A stretch of 64,000 nt of DNA from Ciona savignyi (Eukaryota; Chordata; Ascidiacea; Phlebobranchia; Cionidae): the NCBI GenBank assembly GCA_000149265.1, contig CH002683.1:367404-431403 (forward strand). Direction: 5' to 3'. The translations under genes were made by a program, and so were the position numbers. Under the pieces are notes generated by a model. It was not told the DNA's origin and ran no database searches. It saw only the letters and a program-made list of their open reading frames with translations. This document shows positions 46,601-59,300 of this stretch, one piece after another. Positions within the stretch are counted from its first letter, which is position 1; the number at the start of each line of letters is the position of its first letter.

Positions 46601-49600
46601 AAGGTTAATGCTTAACGAAAGTATGAAAACTAATTCTAACTCTGTCCACCATTACCAATCTCAATGCCAGACCAAACCCTTACTCCAATCCCAGCTCTAA
46701 CATTAACCCAAACGCCATAATCTTCATTTCTCATATAAAAAGGTTGAGGGCTATCACGACATTTTAAAATTTGGCTTTGTAAAACTATGATGCCTAAATG
46801 TTCGATTTGTCCATGAATAACCTGTGTGTACGACGTGAGATTGTTCATTTTTTTAAACGATATTTGCAGAGGTAAAGTTGACTTTTTAAACACTTAGTGT
46901 TTACGGACACAATAACATATGTGACCATGTTGTGCACATTATACATATTGCACAGACTGTTCACTGTTATAAATAGCTATTCACTGTCCATACCTGGTAA
47001 TGTGTCGGAATTTCAGTGACTCCTCCCATTACACCAAACCCAACCACACCGGACTTCATATCGTACACCATGTTGTGCGACATAAAACTACTGTATGATG
47101 ACATCACCACGGTGTTACCACTCTCATCAAAAAGAACGAGCGGTCCAGATCTTAGACCACCTTTTATCAGCTCATCGCTGGTCTTTAAACTGGTAAGTAA
47201 AGGGGGATTAATTACAGCTGCTCTTAGTTATGTTTAGCCCGAAAACTTGTCAAACACCATCTGTGATTGCATATTATGGTATAAAAGTGAGGTGGTTTAA
47301 ACTAAATCAAACCACAGATCACAACATTGATACTTGTGCTTTATTTACCCAACCAAATAGCAGAACCTAATCATGTTTTGCAGAAAATATGCTGGCTTAA
47401 GAATACTCAGGAAATTGAAATGGTAACTGCAGTGTATCAACTAGGTGTTAACTACCACTATTTGTAAAACTCATTTTTGATTTTAATGAAGTAAAATATT
47501 TCTGGAAGCAGTAATTTTCGGTTGCCCTAGTTGCCTTATCGCACAGGGTATATATTACGTATGATGTCAAGTTGCCAGCAGACACTAATAATTACTCCGA
47601 TTACCAATTAAAACTTGTTGTCAAAATTGCCTTCTGCATAATAGGTAATAGGATATAATATTCATGTTTTATTCAAATACGAAAAAGTGAATAGGAAAAT
47701 TCAAGGATCACAAAGGTAACGAACGATCAGATTACCTTATGCGCACTGTTGAGTTACCGGGTCTAATGTGGTGTGTTGTAAATGAATTAGACATTTTTTA
47801 CAGCTAGTTTAACCCATTAATCCACTAGGTTTGGACGATGTCCGCTAGGTGCATTACCCTAAAAGACAGCCGATTAGCTAGCTACCAGTTTCGACATGCT
47901 TGGCCAGACAACCTTTTTTGTTTCTTATAAGTTGTTTATTGATACCGGTATGTGTTAGTTTTCAGTGTTCAAAAACTATTATGTGAGGATTTTGTATTTA
48001 AGCGTTCTTTTTACTCAAGGAATTTCCCTATAGTGATTCACCAAACTTTGTCACTGCAAATTAAATACTAAACATGGGGGATTCCCAAAATCTAAACCAA
48101 ACGTCTTTAACAGACTGAAATTCGTTTCTTGATGACACTAAAAAAATAAGCCATATGTTTTTGTCAGAAACTAAAAGTTTGCCTGTCACACGCCGATATG
48201 CGTAGTTCGTAAACATAATGCCTTCATTAGGTTTTTTTAGTAACCTTAATTACACAAAACATATTATTCACATGTTAATTGTTGTACTTTATATTACGTA
48301 ATACAACTTAAGTTATGCTAAGTTTGTAAGTAAGGAAAGTTAGCTTGTACAAATCCAAATGTATGGTACCATGGTCATAATGAAGTATATGTATAAATGA
48401 ACAATATCATTATAACACATTACCCCTATAATACATAATGATAAGTGTAAAACTATGTGTTATTGCAATTATTACATCGTGATAAGAAGTGTTGCTAATT
48501 GTGCTTGACTTAACAATGCGTTTGATAAACGCTATTGTTACCAATACTCAAGATGCATTTTATGAGTTTGTTGTAAGATAAACGTGATAATCATTTATAA
48601 GTATCATCTCTGAGTAGTATCGATAGTATTGTGATTAACGATATATTCTTGCAGCCCTTGTAAAAATCATTACAATTTTACCCGATTCAAGAGTTCTTTT
48701 GTGCTAATGCGTGGCAATAAAATAAAGTGTCCTTTGATTTTGGTAGGGTAATGTTTTTAAGGATTTACCAGAAACTTAGGTTATTATTAATGAAGCCTGA
48801 ATATTTTATAAAATTTTCTATATAAAAATATGTCAGAAAGCTAGTTGATATAATTAAAATCTAAAGCTTACTCAGCAATCTCATAGCCATATCCAAACAT
48901 ATCTCCAAACATATTGAGGAAACCAAGATTGTCAGAGGAGCTTGTTTTAGCAATTTGAAAACTTGGAAAACTTGACAAAATGCTCTCTTGATCTGACACA
49001 TTGCACGATTTTACACCAGTTGGGAAACTCTGTCGAAAGGATATAAAATATGTTAGATGTCCGGCCGGTTAGTCTGGCGGTTAAGTGTGTCGCCTTTTAA
49101 TCGAAAGGTTGCAGCTGTGCGAAACTGGTCGCTAGCTAGTCGGTTGTGTCCTTGGGCACTTTTTGGACATTTCCTGAACCCAGCGGAATAATGGGTTCTA
49201 CCAAATTGAAGGAACGTGTCTATCATGTACAACACACTGCAATAGCTCCGGTAACCCGACGGTGGGCGCGAGGTGATCTGACGATTGCTTGTGTGTTAAC
49301 CCCCTTGGTTTTCCCATTTAAGGAAATAAACATGAATATCCTATCCTATCCTATCCAACTACACTATAGATTTATAAGCCATAACTTAGTAGCTAAGTTA
49401 TGTTGGGCATAAACCATTCAATTCTTAATTTGGCCAACATGCCACATGCCGGCGGGTTAGCTTCATCGGTGATCTGCAGACAGCTGAAAGACTGTGTTAG
49501 AAACCAGCCACTCGCTAGACAGTTGCATTCTTGGACAAAGCTTAGAATTTAGCAAAGATCGATTAACCCCAATGGATTAAGGAGTTCTACTAAAACTGAA

Positions 49601-52592
49601 AGAACAATATGAATATATAAAAATATATTTCAATAGATCTGACAGGGATAAATCATAAATATCCTATCAAATGGAAAATGAATGCGACAGTATACAATAA
49701 AACCACTCGAAGTTAACCTGTGTAAAGCGTATAAATTCGCCAAGGTTATAAATCAGGATCTCGGTTGACATTTTCGTGGTACCAGCCATGTAGCTATACA
49801 CAGCTCCTTCATAGTAACCTGTGGCATCCCCACCAGATATTTGCTTTACACCTGCATCAAAACAAAAAATATTAATAACGCCTGTTCTGTCTCTCCCATT
49901 ACCATATGTCAAAATTGCTCAAAAATTTCCGGCCCGATGGTCTAGCAGTTAAGTGCGCTTTTTCAATCGAAAGGTTGCAGGTGCGAAACTGATCGCTAGC
50001 TAGTCGGTTGTGTCCTTGGGCAAGGCACTTTACGGATATTGCCAGAACCCAGTGAATTAATGGGTTCTACCAAATTGAAGGAACGTGTCTATCATATACA
50101 ACACACTGCAATAGCTCCGGTAACCCGACGATGGGCGCGAGGTGATCTGACGATTGCCCGTGTGATAACCCCCTAGGTTTTCCCATTCATGGGGATAAAC
50201 ATAAAGATCCTATCCTGAACATCCTATTTCCCTAACAATCTTATTTTGTGATTTTTTGTTTAAGTGTCTGCATTCGACTTTAAGTGTTAGCTTAACACTG
50301 CTACTATGTTATGTCTTTTCCAATACTGCTTCTTGTTTTTTTTACCATAGTAAAAATAACTCAGTATATTGAAAACTGAAAAATGGTTACCTGTTAGCTT
50401 AAGCGAGCCATCTGATTTGCTATACAGTTGGCCATTTGACTGCAGAAAGAAGTCGCCATTGATTAGCGTAAAGTGATCTTGGTCATTTCCAGCATGAAAA
50501 GAGTAGGTTCCATTATCATTGATCGCCCAAGTCAAGTGGCTCCCAGCATCTGTCAAAGGATTAATGCGGCTTGATTAATGGTAAAATACAGGAGGAAAAA
50601 AAACTGCATGGTTCCGAGTTCGGATGGGCCAAATAAGCCCAAAAGTTATTTAGAATGATACCATTTAGTATTTAGTTTTATACGGGTTAAATATTACTAT
50701 CACTGATCAGGCCATCAGGCAATTTCTAAATTTCATATAGTATTTTACAACTGTAAATGTAGTTATCCCCAAAGTAAAGAACAAGTGTGGCAACTGTCTC
50801 TACCTCTAGACTCTCTAGTGTGTATTCTTATGTGTCATTAACGAAGTGAAATTTTAAAACTTTGGTAGCTGACACTCGTTATGATTGTCAATTTGTACAC
50901 TTCTGGGCCAGGAATTGGACAAAGGCTTTGAGTATAAAGGTAAGAGTTTGATAACCGGAAGAATTTTTAGTTGGTGGCAAGAAATTAGGGGTAAGGCCTC
51001 AGGAAAGGCTTGGTGTCATATGGATAAGTCTCATTTGTGGCCATTATGTCTCAAAATGACACCATTACGTCATTCAATACTGGTATGTTCCCAATATAGA
51101 ATTTATATCAAACACAACAAAAGCTCCGGGCATCTCGACTGTGGGCACAAGATACTATGGATATGTGACATGCCCAAAGGCAAAGTTATAACGGACTGTA
51201 TTACACTAGATTTACTACGGTTGATTGTACCATTTTTGCTAACCGAATGTTACAAAACGTTGTTGCGTTTACGAAATATTCGGTCCCCAGGTTCAATTTT
51301 GGTTCACAACTGCCCGTATGGAAAGTACGTCAATTTTCGCCGAGATCTCGAGTGTGCACGCGCCAAATATTTAGGTGTGCAGTGTGCAAACGTCCAAGAG
51401 TGCACACTTTAAGTGTGCACACATTCTCCTTTTTATTACTTTTTTGTAAAAATCTTAAACAAACATATCATTCTATCCTAAATCTATCGTATCCATCAGC
51501 TAACATATTTATCTACGTAACAAAAAACGTACCGACAGTAAATTACCCGAGGTCCAGAGGTAGGTTTACAGGTTTGTTGGAAATTATACGATGCTTATAC
51601 TGCCAGCTCGCGAGCGTGTGTGAAATTACCCAAGTGTGCAAAGACACAGAAAAAAAAACTCGAGTGTGCAGCTACTGTACTTTCCATACTGGCACAACTG
51701 GGTACCCAAATGTAATTTCAAATATAATCATGCTTTCTCTTACAGAAGAATCAAAGCGATACTTCGGTAGCAAAAATCCGGTAAAATTGAGCTTTTTTTA
51801 AAGTTATACGCCTTTCATCTTGTAAGATTAGCAGTTTGCCACCAAAAAATAACAACAAATTGTTCATAACACGAGTCACGAATTACAGACGGGAAATAAC
51901 CGAAAGTCAAACTAAAAAAATAAAAATTTAAATATTTTTTCCATAGAAACCCCAAATAATAGCAAATACCAGATGTCCCTATAAAACTGAAAAATAAAGT
52001 TTTAATGGTGTATTCTTAAATCCTTGAAAATCTATAAATTAACACCTCTGAGCCAACAATCGGCTAGTATTTTTTTATTCTTACGCAAATATTTATAGGC
52101 TAAGTGATATTTACACAACAAGAGTCACATGATTTTAAAATTTACTCAGTGAAAATACTGGCTAACTGCAATCTGCTCATATTATGGGCCAGACAGCAAT
52201 AAAGACTATTCTATGGCCCGTTTGGACAATAGACGTCTGAAGACTATTTAAAAATTAAAGTAAACCTATACATAAGCAGCCTACGATGCCACTCGACCTA
52301 TCTTGTCATAGAAATATTTTAACGTGTGTGGCATTCGTCAGAATATTTGCAGATAACTAAAACTAACTTCCTTACGTCTTTATGATGTCGTGCCGCTGCA
52401 TTTGTAAACGGTCCATTACATGGTAGATTTACCGAGTTGATACATTATAGGCTACAGTTTACTATTTAACGTACCGGTAGTTCACTAAGGTATATTTTTT
52501 TTTATAAATAAAGGCTTACCTTGATTTATTGGCATGCTATGTGAAGTCAAGACAAGACATAATAAAAAATAACAGGTTGGTGTACAAGCCAT
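40653..52592 (-). CDS. Secreted glycoside-hydrolase-like protein, 16 coding exons
   Basis: Exons, high to low: 52520-52592, 50391-50549, 49718-49851, 48872-49029, 46994-47177, 46271-46418, 45522-45714, 45009-45144, 44276-44368, 43720-43864, 42966-43160, 42267-42389, 41991-42154, 41463-41611, 41092-41218, 40653-40766. The start MACTPTCYFLLCLVLTSHS is a signal peptide, so the product (about 760 residues) is probably secreted. A likely (beta/alpha)8 core includes YLQYDSWWYYKG, LITYEQDWLD, TIQYCMGLPRH and LSTGPVGPSDAVGK. The last recalls the GPVYVSD..GK region of raffinose-synthase/GH36-type enzymes, so clan GH-D is a guess. Asp in DSWW and EQDW are candidate catalytic residues. Exons 10-11 do not join in frame (see findings); all other junctions do. 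The substrate is unknown. Confidence 0.75.
41817..41882. repeat. 33-bp tandem duplication
   Basis: AATGAGTTAGTT...GACAGTAGCAT occurs twice with two substitutions, in an intron. Confidence 0.8.
43501..43719 (-). other. Open frame continuing from exon 10 of the glycoside-hydrolase-like gene
   Basis: The frame of exon 10 stays open past the proposed donor for 73 codons (DADDYISCGTMVGQLL ... YTSWKSP, stop). It may be a readthrough or alternative terminal exon, or chance. It has no recognisable family and follows a proposed donor CACAG/GTTTTT that is weak. Confidence 0.3.
45256..45482 (-). mobile_element. SINE relic, decayed
   Basis: It is recognised from GGGTTACCGGGGCTATTGCAG and CCCATTAATCCACTGGATTT in the intron between exons 7 and 8 of the glycoside-hydrolase-like gene. 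Confidence 0.65.
45748..45830. repeat. 30-bp tandem repeat
   Basis: About 2.8 copies of a unit beginning AATGGTAAGGACTGTCAGG, just upstream of exon 7. Each unit contains GTAAGG, a donor-like hexamer on the + strand, antisense to the gene. Confidence 0.85.
47646..47906 (-). mobile_element. SINE relic, decayed
   Basis: Full-length but diverged, from AATAGGATATAATATTCATG to AGCTAGCTACCAGTTTCGAC on the + strand. Confidence 0.65.
47907..48871. other. Intron sequence, no feature seen
   Basis: AT-rich intron between exons 4 and 5 of the glycoside-hydrolase-like gene, without recognised elements. Confidence 0.4.
49061..49356 (+). mobile_element. SINE copy, full length (best example)
   Basis: Head CCGGCCGGTTAGTCTGGCGG with A-box-like TTAGTCTGGCGGTTAAG, then AAAGGTTGCAGCTGTGCGAA near the B-box position. 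The body is GCTAGCTAGTCGGTTGTGTC ... GGTAACCCGACGGTGGGCG, and the tail is three ATCCT units. It is antisense to the gene and lies about 31 bp upstream of the exon 4 edge. Confidence 0.9.
49447..49672 (+). mobile_element. SINE relic, decayed
   Basis: A diverged copy 90 bp after the previous one, in the same orientation: GCCGGCGGGTTAGC head, AATGGATTAAGGAGTTCTAC body, and AATATCCTATC tail. Confidence 0.6.
49929..50216 (+). mobile_element. SINE copy, full length
   Basis: Head CCGGCCCGATGGTCTAGCAGTT (shown 49929-49950), B-box-like GGTGCGAAACTG, and tail AAGATCCTATCCT. It lies in the intron between exons 2 and 3, 77 bp from the exon 3 edge. Confidence 0.9.
50580..52519. other. Large intron with candidate MITE
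   Basis: The first intron of the glycoside-hydrolase-like gene. Two overlapping + strand open frames (50885-51412, 51247-51801) have no domain and mixed composition. The part 51295-51720 is described separately as a candidate MITE. Confidence 0.35.
51295..51720. mobile_element. Candidate MITE with imperfect inverted termini
   Basis: The left end contains CACAACTGCCCGTATGGAAAGTAC. Its near-complement GTACTTTCCATACTGGCACAACTG occurs at the right end (51677-51700). CGAGTGTGCA also occurs near both ends. No clear target duplication is seen. Confidence 0.4.
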
Positions 52593-52655
52593 TACTCAGA
52601 ATCTGACAGAATTCAGTTAAGAAGCTAAGGCTACCGAATCCGTTTGCAAATCAAC

Positions 52656-52667
52656 TATATAAATAGT
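52656..52667 (-). promoter_or_regulatory. Possible TATA region of the glycoside-hydrolase-like gene
   Basis: CTATTTATATAG on the - strand, about 64 bp upstream of the start codon. It is AT-rich enough to be chance. Confidence 0.3.
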
Positions 52668-52878
52668 ATGTTCTCCCATAAAGCACTAATGGTTAATTAT
52701 TAACAACACAACCCAGTGACAAGCAAATTATAACCGAAATCTGCGAAGTAATTTGCCTGTGTTCTATGTAAAACTCGCTCAGCAGGATTGGCCTATCCTC
52801 TCCACACATGCAGGCCCTGGAAAACCCCTAATTATACATTTCTGTTGGGAAAACAGCACAAAATAATATTTCAACTCG

Positions 52879-52884
52879 TTTATT
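52879..52884 (-). promoter_or_regulatory. Possible polyadenylation signal of the SRCIN1/KIAA1217-like gene
   Basis: AATAAA on the - strand, about 425 bp downstream of that gene's stop codon. Confidence 0.4.
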
Positions 52885-53307
52885 AGCCATACGAGCTTTT
52901 CAACAAAATATTGCGTAGAACGGAAATAAATTGAAAATAAACACACATTGCAAAAAATAAAAAGCGCGAAAATTTGGTGCTCCAATTATACAGTGTATTG
53001 TGCAGAACTGTAGAACTTGGCTGACAGTCAGTTAACTTAGCAACACGGCTAATAAGTACGGGCGAATACTAACAACAAGCAACATTGAAACAATACCGAC
53101 ACACGTACTTTTTATACGTAATTAATCTTGCGATTTCATTTACACACACGACGGCATTTGACGGGTATATTAATTACGTTTAAAACTCGAACATTTCTGT
53201 CTTTCTCGAACCTTCTTTTTCATTCAACCACCCTTGGCACAGCAGCCACCACCATCTTTCTAACTCTCTTGGTCCCATGCATTTTTCCGACGAAGTTCAG
53301 TTCACCT

Positions 53308-56300
53308 TCAAACGTCCGACGATTTGGCAGTCGCAGCCACCGGCATGTGCTGGTAGGTGGGTTTGTTCATGTACTTTTTGCCCGCCTAGTGATGTGAGGT
53401 TGTGTTACACATCGAAATGTATTAACATTGAAATGTTTTGAACATTTTTCAATGGCCAAATCGATTGATTATGAAGAGAGAAGCTTTCTTTAGTTTTACA
53501 CGTTCTTTGCAAAAGCTTTTTACGATTTACAGTTCCAATCGTATTGATCGGGTGACAAAGTTTAATCTATTTACAAAGTTTACTTCAATATTAGTAGTCC
53601 TTACCATTCTTTGCTTTCGCTGTAATTGCTGCAACTTTGAATATTGCTCCTTTAATTTGTAATTTTTCTCCTCATTCATCATCTGCTGCTGTTCCAGGAA
53701 ATGACGTCGCTGTTCTTCAGTCAGTTCATGACCCACCGACAGCTCACCTTCAACAATTAACAACTTTAAATTTTGTACAATTTCCTGCCAATGAGTATTT
53801 TTTCGGATCAGCCCGACCTTATTTATGCTAAATGTTTTTAAATTTCAATGTATAGTTAAAAAAAAGGTTATGTTTAGACTAAGATCATACAGAACTGCAA
53901 AGGGATTTCGAGCTTCCTACCAAATTGGTTTGTTAACGGTTGTGGATAGCTTGACTAATCGGTCGGTCTGTGTGTGTTTGACTGGAAACCAAAAGGTTGT
54001 GGTTAATGTTTATGCAACTAACCTGTGAACATTTGTGGCGTCATTGGTCGTTGATTCCAGTGGTGTGGCGTCACAGACCGTGACCTTTCCACCATTGGCT
54101 GTGGCGTCTGGCGTCCGAGATGGTGGTAGTCGACGTAAGGGGCATGGCCGCTGTTGTGAAATCGAGGATGATTATGGTACCTCGGCAGAGACCCCGTGTG
54201 TGAAAGACCCCGGTGCTCGGGCGACAGGTCGGAACTGACGTATCCGACGTCAGGGGAAACCACCGCGTAATCGTGAGGCCCTGGACGGTGTATGTTCAGA
54301 TCGGAAGGAGGCGGGGGTAAGTGGGCGGGGTAGCTGGGGTGAAAATCGGTCCCCATGTGGTCCATTGGTGGCGGGGGAGGTGGCAGGGACTCGATTGAAC
54401 TGGAATCAGATGCTGTAAAACGTAAAAAGTTAGAAACCAATAAATAACCGTTTGTTTTTTATCTGGTGATCCATAAACGCCCAAATATATTGTGAAATCC
54501 TTTATTTTAAACGGACTAAATAAACTGCAGACCAAATAGGACTACTCAACACAGTCCTGCAGACTTGATATAAAAAGGTTTTAAATAAAAAAAGGACTGC
54601 TTATAATGTGTAGTTAAATCTGCAATGAACCAGTAATCTCACCTGTAAGGTTGCTGCGTGGAGTCTGAGTGATGACGTCATGCTTATAGAGCTCCATTAA
54701 ATGGTTGTGACGACGTTGGTCGACCAATGAGATGTGATTGGTCCGGTTTAATGCCTTCTCGGCTACTTCTAATGCCTAAGAAGGGAACAATTTATACTTT
54801 ATGGTAATATCATAAAATGTTTGACGCAGTCGGTTATGGGTTACTGTACAAAAGATGTAAATAGTTAGTAGAGTGAATTCATGCATCGTGCAAAACTTCA
54901 TGCTCGCAAACTGTTAAACGCATGCGGGTTATATGTGTTACATGCGTATGTGTTAGTGGGACGGTATGGTTAGGCCGAAGCCGATTCATTCGGGCGATTG
55001 TTTACCTTCTCGAACTTTTTCGAGTCGTATTCGCGATTGTACTTCCGCCGACGTGTCCAACTAACTTCGGCGTCCTGCGTTTGCAATTACAAGGTAATTT
55101 CGAGTGTTTGTGGGACAGGAGGGATTAATCACAACTGTGTTGTGCAACAGACGTTGGATTTTGGGTGAAAATTGTGGGTGTTTTGAAGTGTGTGCGCAAA
55201 ATCTTGCAGAATTCACAGTGACAACTACTAAAGTGAACACAGCTCCATTGCCGTTTACAATTAAAAATTACAGAACAATCATTTAACAAGGATTATTTTT
55301 CTAATTCTAATATATAGGATATTCAGTTTGCTACAAATTATTTTAAGTCATTCTACGCCAATGCAAATCTAAGAAAGAATTAAAAAATCGGGTAGTATCC
55401 GAATTCGAATGCACTTAATAGAAAAAGTTCGTTTGGGTTCTGTTACATTATAAAGTACTAATTGATGCCGGCCGACTTATAAGGCGGGAATAGAAACCGA
55501 GTGTGGCGGATCTAATGATTCGGTTCGAAATCGTCTCAAAATCTCACCTGTATGCTTTCCATCCTCCGTGGGTGATCCACCCTGGTGTTACGGACCTCGT
55601 CGAGCATTCTTCTTCTCAGATTCGGGTCATCCGACCTCCGCGCACCCAGAAGACTCGGCGTGGTTGGTCGGGGGCCACCAAATGACGTGGGGGTTTTACT
55701 GCGAGCTTCTTGCACGGTAGCCAACCTTGAAAATATTTTATTAGCGGTTGTACAGACTACTGAATTAGCTTAAAATATTAGTGTTGCTGGTTTTATAAAG
55801 ATGAATAGACAAAATTAATTAGATCCATAAAAACGGACAATCCATAATGTATAGGGTATAAGATTTTTATTGTGTGTACCAAAAATCATTTAAACTATAT
55901 AGTGGCATGTTTTTTACCAAACTTCAATAACAAAAACGTCATTTTACTTTTTCAATGTGAACAGAGTGGCCGTCAGTTGCTTGCATCTTTTCAGTTGCTC
56001 GTCCAAGCGTAAAGGTTCCGCTTCAACGAATTTCTCCTCTGCATAAATGACCTCCGTCTCGCCGGCACCGACTGTTCGAATCTCGTCACACAGAGCTGGA
56101 TATGAACCTGGGGAGAAAACAGCCCGTGAAAGCCCATTTTAACGGTTTTGAACTTTTTCCCTTCGTTTACAGCAACGATGACGCAACAAGACTAAAAATT
56201 GAAGAAACGTGGACAAAACTGCAAAATGACGGTCGTTAAAACAAGACAATGTCAAATAAAATAGTCATGGGTAAATTCAGATGTGGCCATTTTTTCTTAA

Positions 56301-59300
56301 ATATTAGTTTCCAGAAAAATAAACAACAAATACTTAGGACAGTTAGACAAAATTCGGCCGACCTTGCCCAATATCTACGAAAATGCTAAGTCGTTGATTA
56401 ATATATTACCATCAAACAAAATTGCCAATTACTTAATTGATATTTTATATAAATTGCATTTTCTCTAATAATTTCAAATTGACTCGATCGATTTTTCTAA
56501 AGAACACTAAATCACATGTCCTAATAAAAATCGAAAATTAGATTACACGAGACCGCGGTCTATATATATATATGGTTCATTTCCATATAGTTTGTTTGCT
56601 AAGCTCAGTTTTAAACCCGCAATGGTGTCTCTACTAAGTCCATTTTTATGATGAAAACTAATAAGTCGCGCTAACCATTCGGCCACATGACCGTTTCCGT
56701 TTTATAGAATATAAACCGCCACGAATTTACCACAGGAAATTGGCATACTTCTAACCTGAACTCTTTTACAATAAACAAAACGTTACAAATATCGACAAGG
56801 TTTTATTTTGTCTTGAGGAACACATTGGGTGGGCAATACGAAAACCAATACACATAAAAGTAATAAATATATTAAAGTGTGAGCAGCCAGGTAAAAAATG
56901 CACCAATTCATTAATCTGCACATCGTAGAAAAGCGTGTAAAAAGGTTAGTTTTGCCGTTGATGTTTTGAGGAATTATATGAACATTTAAATACGCACATC
57001 AAATTGTATACACGAATATATGGCAGAATTTACTGCCATAAAACAAAACATCAATGTCGATACATTTGAAAATCTGCACTGTACAGACGTTTTGGATCGG
57101 TACCGGTCGTCTATCGATATCAATAGGTATCTAAACAATATACTTGTTTTTTCTAATTTCTAATAAGTTTAAACCAAGTTAAAAATTGCTGTTTGGAGGT
57201 CTAGAAAATCTGAGGTTAGGTATTAGTTATATGCACAATTGACCCGGTTCAGCCATGCAAGACGCTCTTCTGTTGAACTCTCTATTCATTGCGTCATTAA
57301 CTTCCGGAGTGACGTCATCTAATTCGTCATCGCTGATTTCAAAGGTGGCGGGTAGCGTTGGTACGACTTCGGTGCGTTGAGGTACTGTTGGGCAAGAAGA
57401 GGAGCGACGTCGCTGTTTTTTTGCAGCATTAGCTTGCCATTCGAGGTAAGCAATTTGGAATTGCTGGGCCAAGGCAACTTTAACCGCTTGGGCCTTTTCT
57501 TTTTTGTGAAACAGCAGCGCACGGCACAAGAGTCCTTCTTTTCCGCGTGAGGTTAATAGAAATACATGAGGAATATCAGGTACAGTGACGCAATACGCAA
57601 TTTCGTGTAGTGGTATCGTGTGAACTAGGTTTTTGGGCAAATCGTCGTTCGGTAAATTGACAATCCCGTCAAAGGTATTGCTCCGTCGTCTTTGCGTAAC
57701 AAAATCAGACGGATAACTGTTGTTATTGTTCGTCTCAAACACATACGAATGGCGCGACTTTTCTGCTGGGCTTGGACCGTTTAACGGGCGGTCAAAAATC
57801 GTGGTTGGTGACACGGCCACTGGGATAGATTCGTCGCTGGAGAGAAAGGGAAGATTTTTCCTCAAGATCCTAGGGGATCCGATGGGAGGCGTGAATCTTG
57901 GCCCGGATTTGTGACTGCTTTTGAGGATGGGTGAGCCTGGTTTAAATGTTATTTCCACTTCTTTTGATGTCAGGGAAACGACGACCTTAAGCAGAGATTT
58001 CGAAGCTGATTGTTCCACAGCTTTCCGCGCGAATTCATAGCAATCGTCAGGCTTTAGAGTATATACCGTCCTTTCACCCAGGTATCTACAATAAATTTGA
58101 ATTATTCAAACGTAAGCGTGAAAAAGTCCGCCAATTGAAAAATCAAATATTAATGCAGAGTATGTTTTCTTACCTGCACACGAATCCGCTTGTCCCGTTC
58201 TCCTGTTGTGGTAAATCCCCAGTCGGAGTGGATTTAAAAATAGGCGAGGACGATCGGAAAGTAGAGGCAGATTTTTCAAATTTCCGACGAAGACTTTTCG
58301 GTGTGTCTCGTAGTCGCTTTATGAACGACTGTTGTTGTACAGCAGGCGAAGACATATTTTTAATCCAAAAAACTTAACTTTTCTGTTTCAAAATATAATT
58401 TTGCATCAAATTGAATAAAACGAACCCATTTAAGAGTAAACTGTCACAGAAGACTTATGCGAAACTACTAAATACCACTACACCGTTCTTCACGACTGAT
58501 TACGAAATTCAGTATCTCTGACAGCCAACTGTACTTACTTTATACGCTGTCGTAGAACGAGCTACATTTCAACTGACATGAAACCTACTTAAGGAGCTTT
58601 TCATCTAGTCGGTCCTACATAGCAGTCCTGATCTTACAGATCAATAGCCGGTGGTCGGACAGTTTAATTAACCAAATACCCTTGTACCGACCTGACCTTA
58701 CAGTCTGAAACAGATAATGAACTTTAGCTCACAATGCAGAACTTTAGCTCACAATGCAAACTAAACAGCTGAAAGCGCTTGACTGTACTTCAACGTACTT
58801 TAAAGAGCAAACCTCTTTGAGTAGTAAAGCGTGTAACTATTATAATTAACTGTACTTTCTGTATGTGCACTTTTTTGGTTACAACAGCCTTCTCTGTACA
58901 CTAGAAGTTCTAGTGCAATTCCAACGCTTGCTGAACTATGTACACCAAGCCCGGACACTTGGAATTCAGCTGACTAATCATACATTTGTGCTAAATCGTG
59001 CTCACCTTTGCTCTTATAAGTACATCGATTATATGCATGCGTCATAAACCTAGACACTTGCTGAAAAGACATATACTACAAAATCAAGCCCGAAGGCTTT
59101 CCCTTTGTTCAACTAACCATACATAGAGCACGACATACTGTATACTGTGTACCTTTGCCCTTATTAGTTATACCCACAGTATGCATGTTTATACGGGTCT
59201 GGCAGTTGCTCTTCAGTGAGCATTAAAACAATAGCTGCCGACACGGTTAAACAAACTTTTGGAGCCGGGTACAATCGCTAAGTACACTTTCACCAGATAA

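Noticed and set aside
49061-50216. Functional tRNA genes
   Set aside because: The tRNA-like A and B boxes belong to SINE heads; acceptor stems do not pair and the same sequence recurs through the window.
50885-51801. Two overlapping + strand open frames (175 and 184 codons) as genes
   Set aside because: No domain, signal or conserved composition; they lie in an intron and overlap a candidate MITE.
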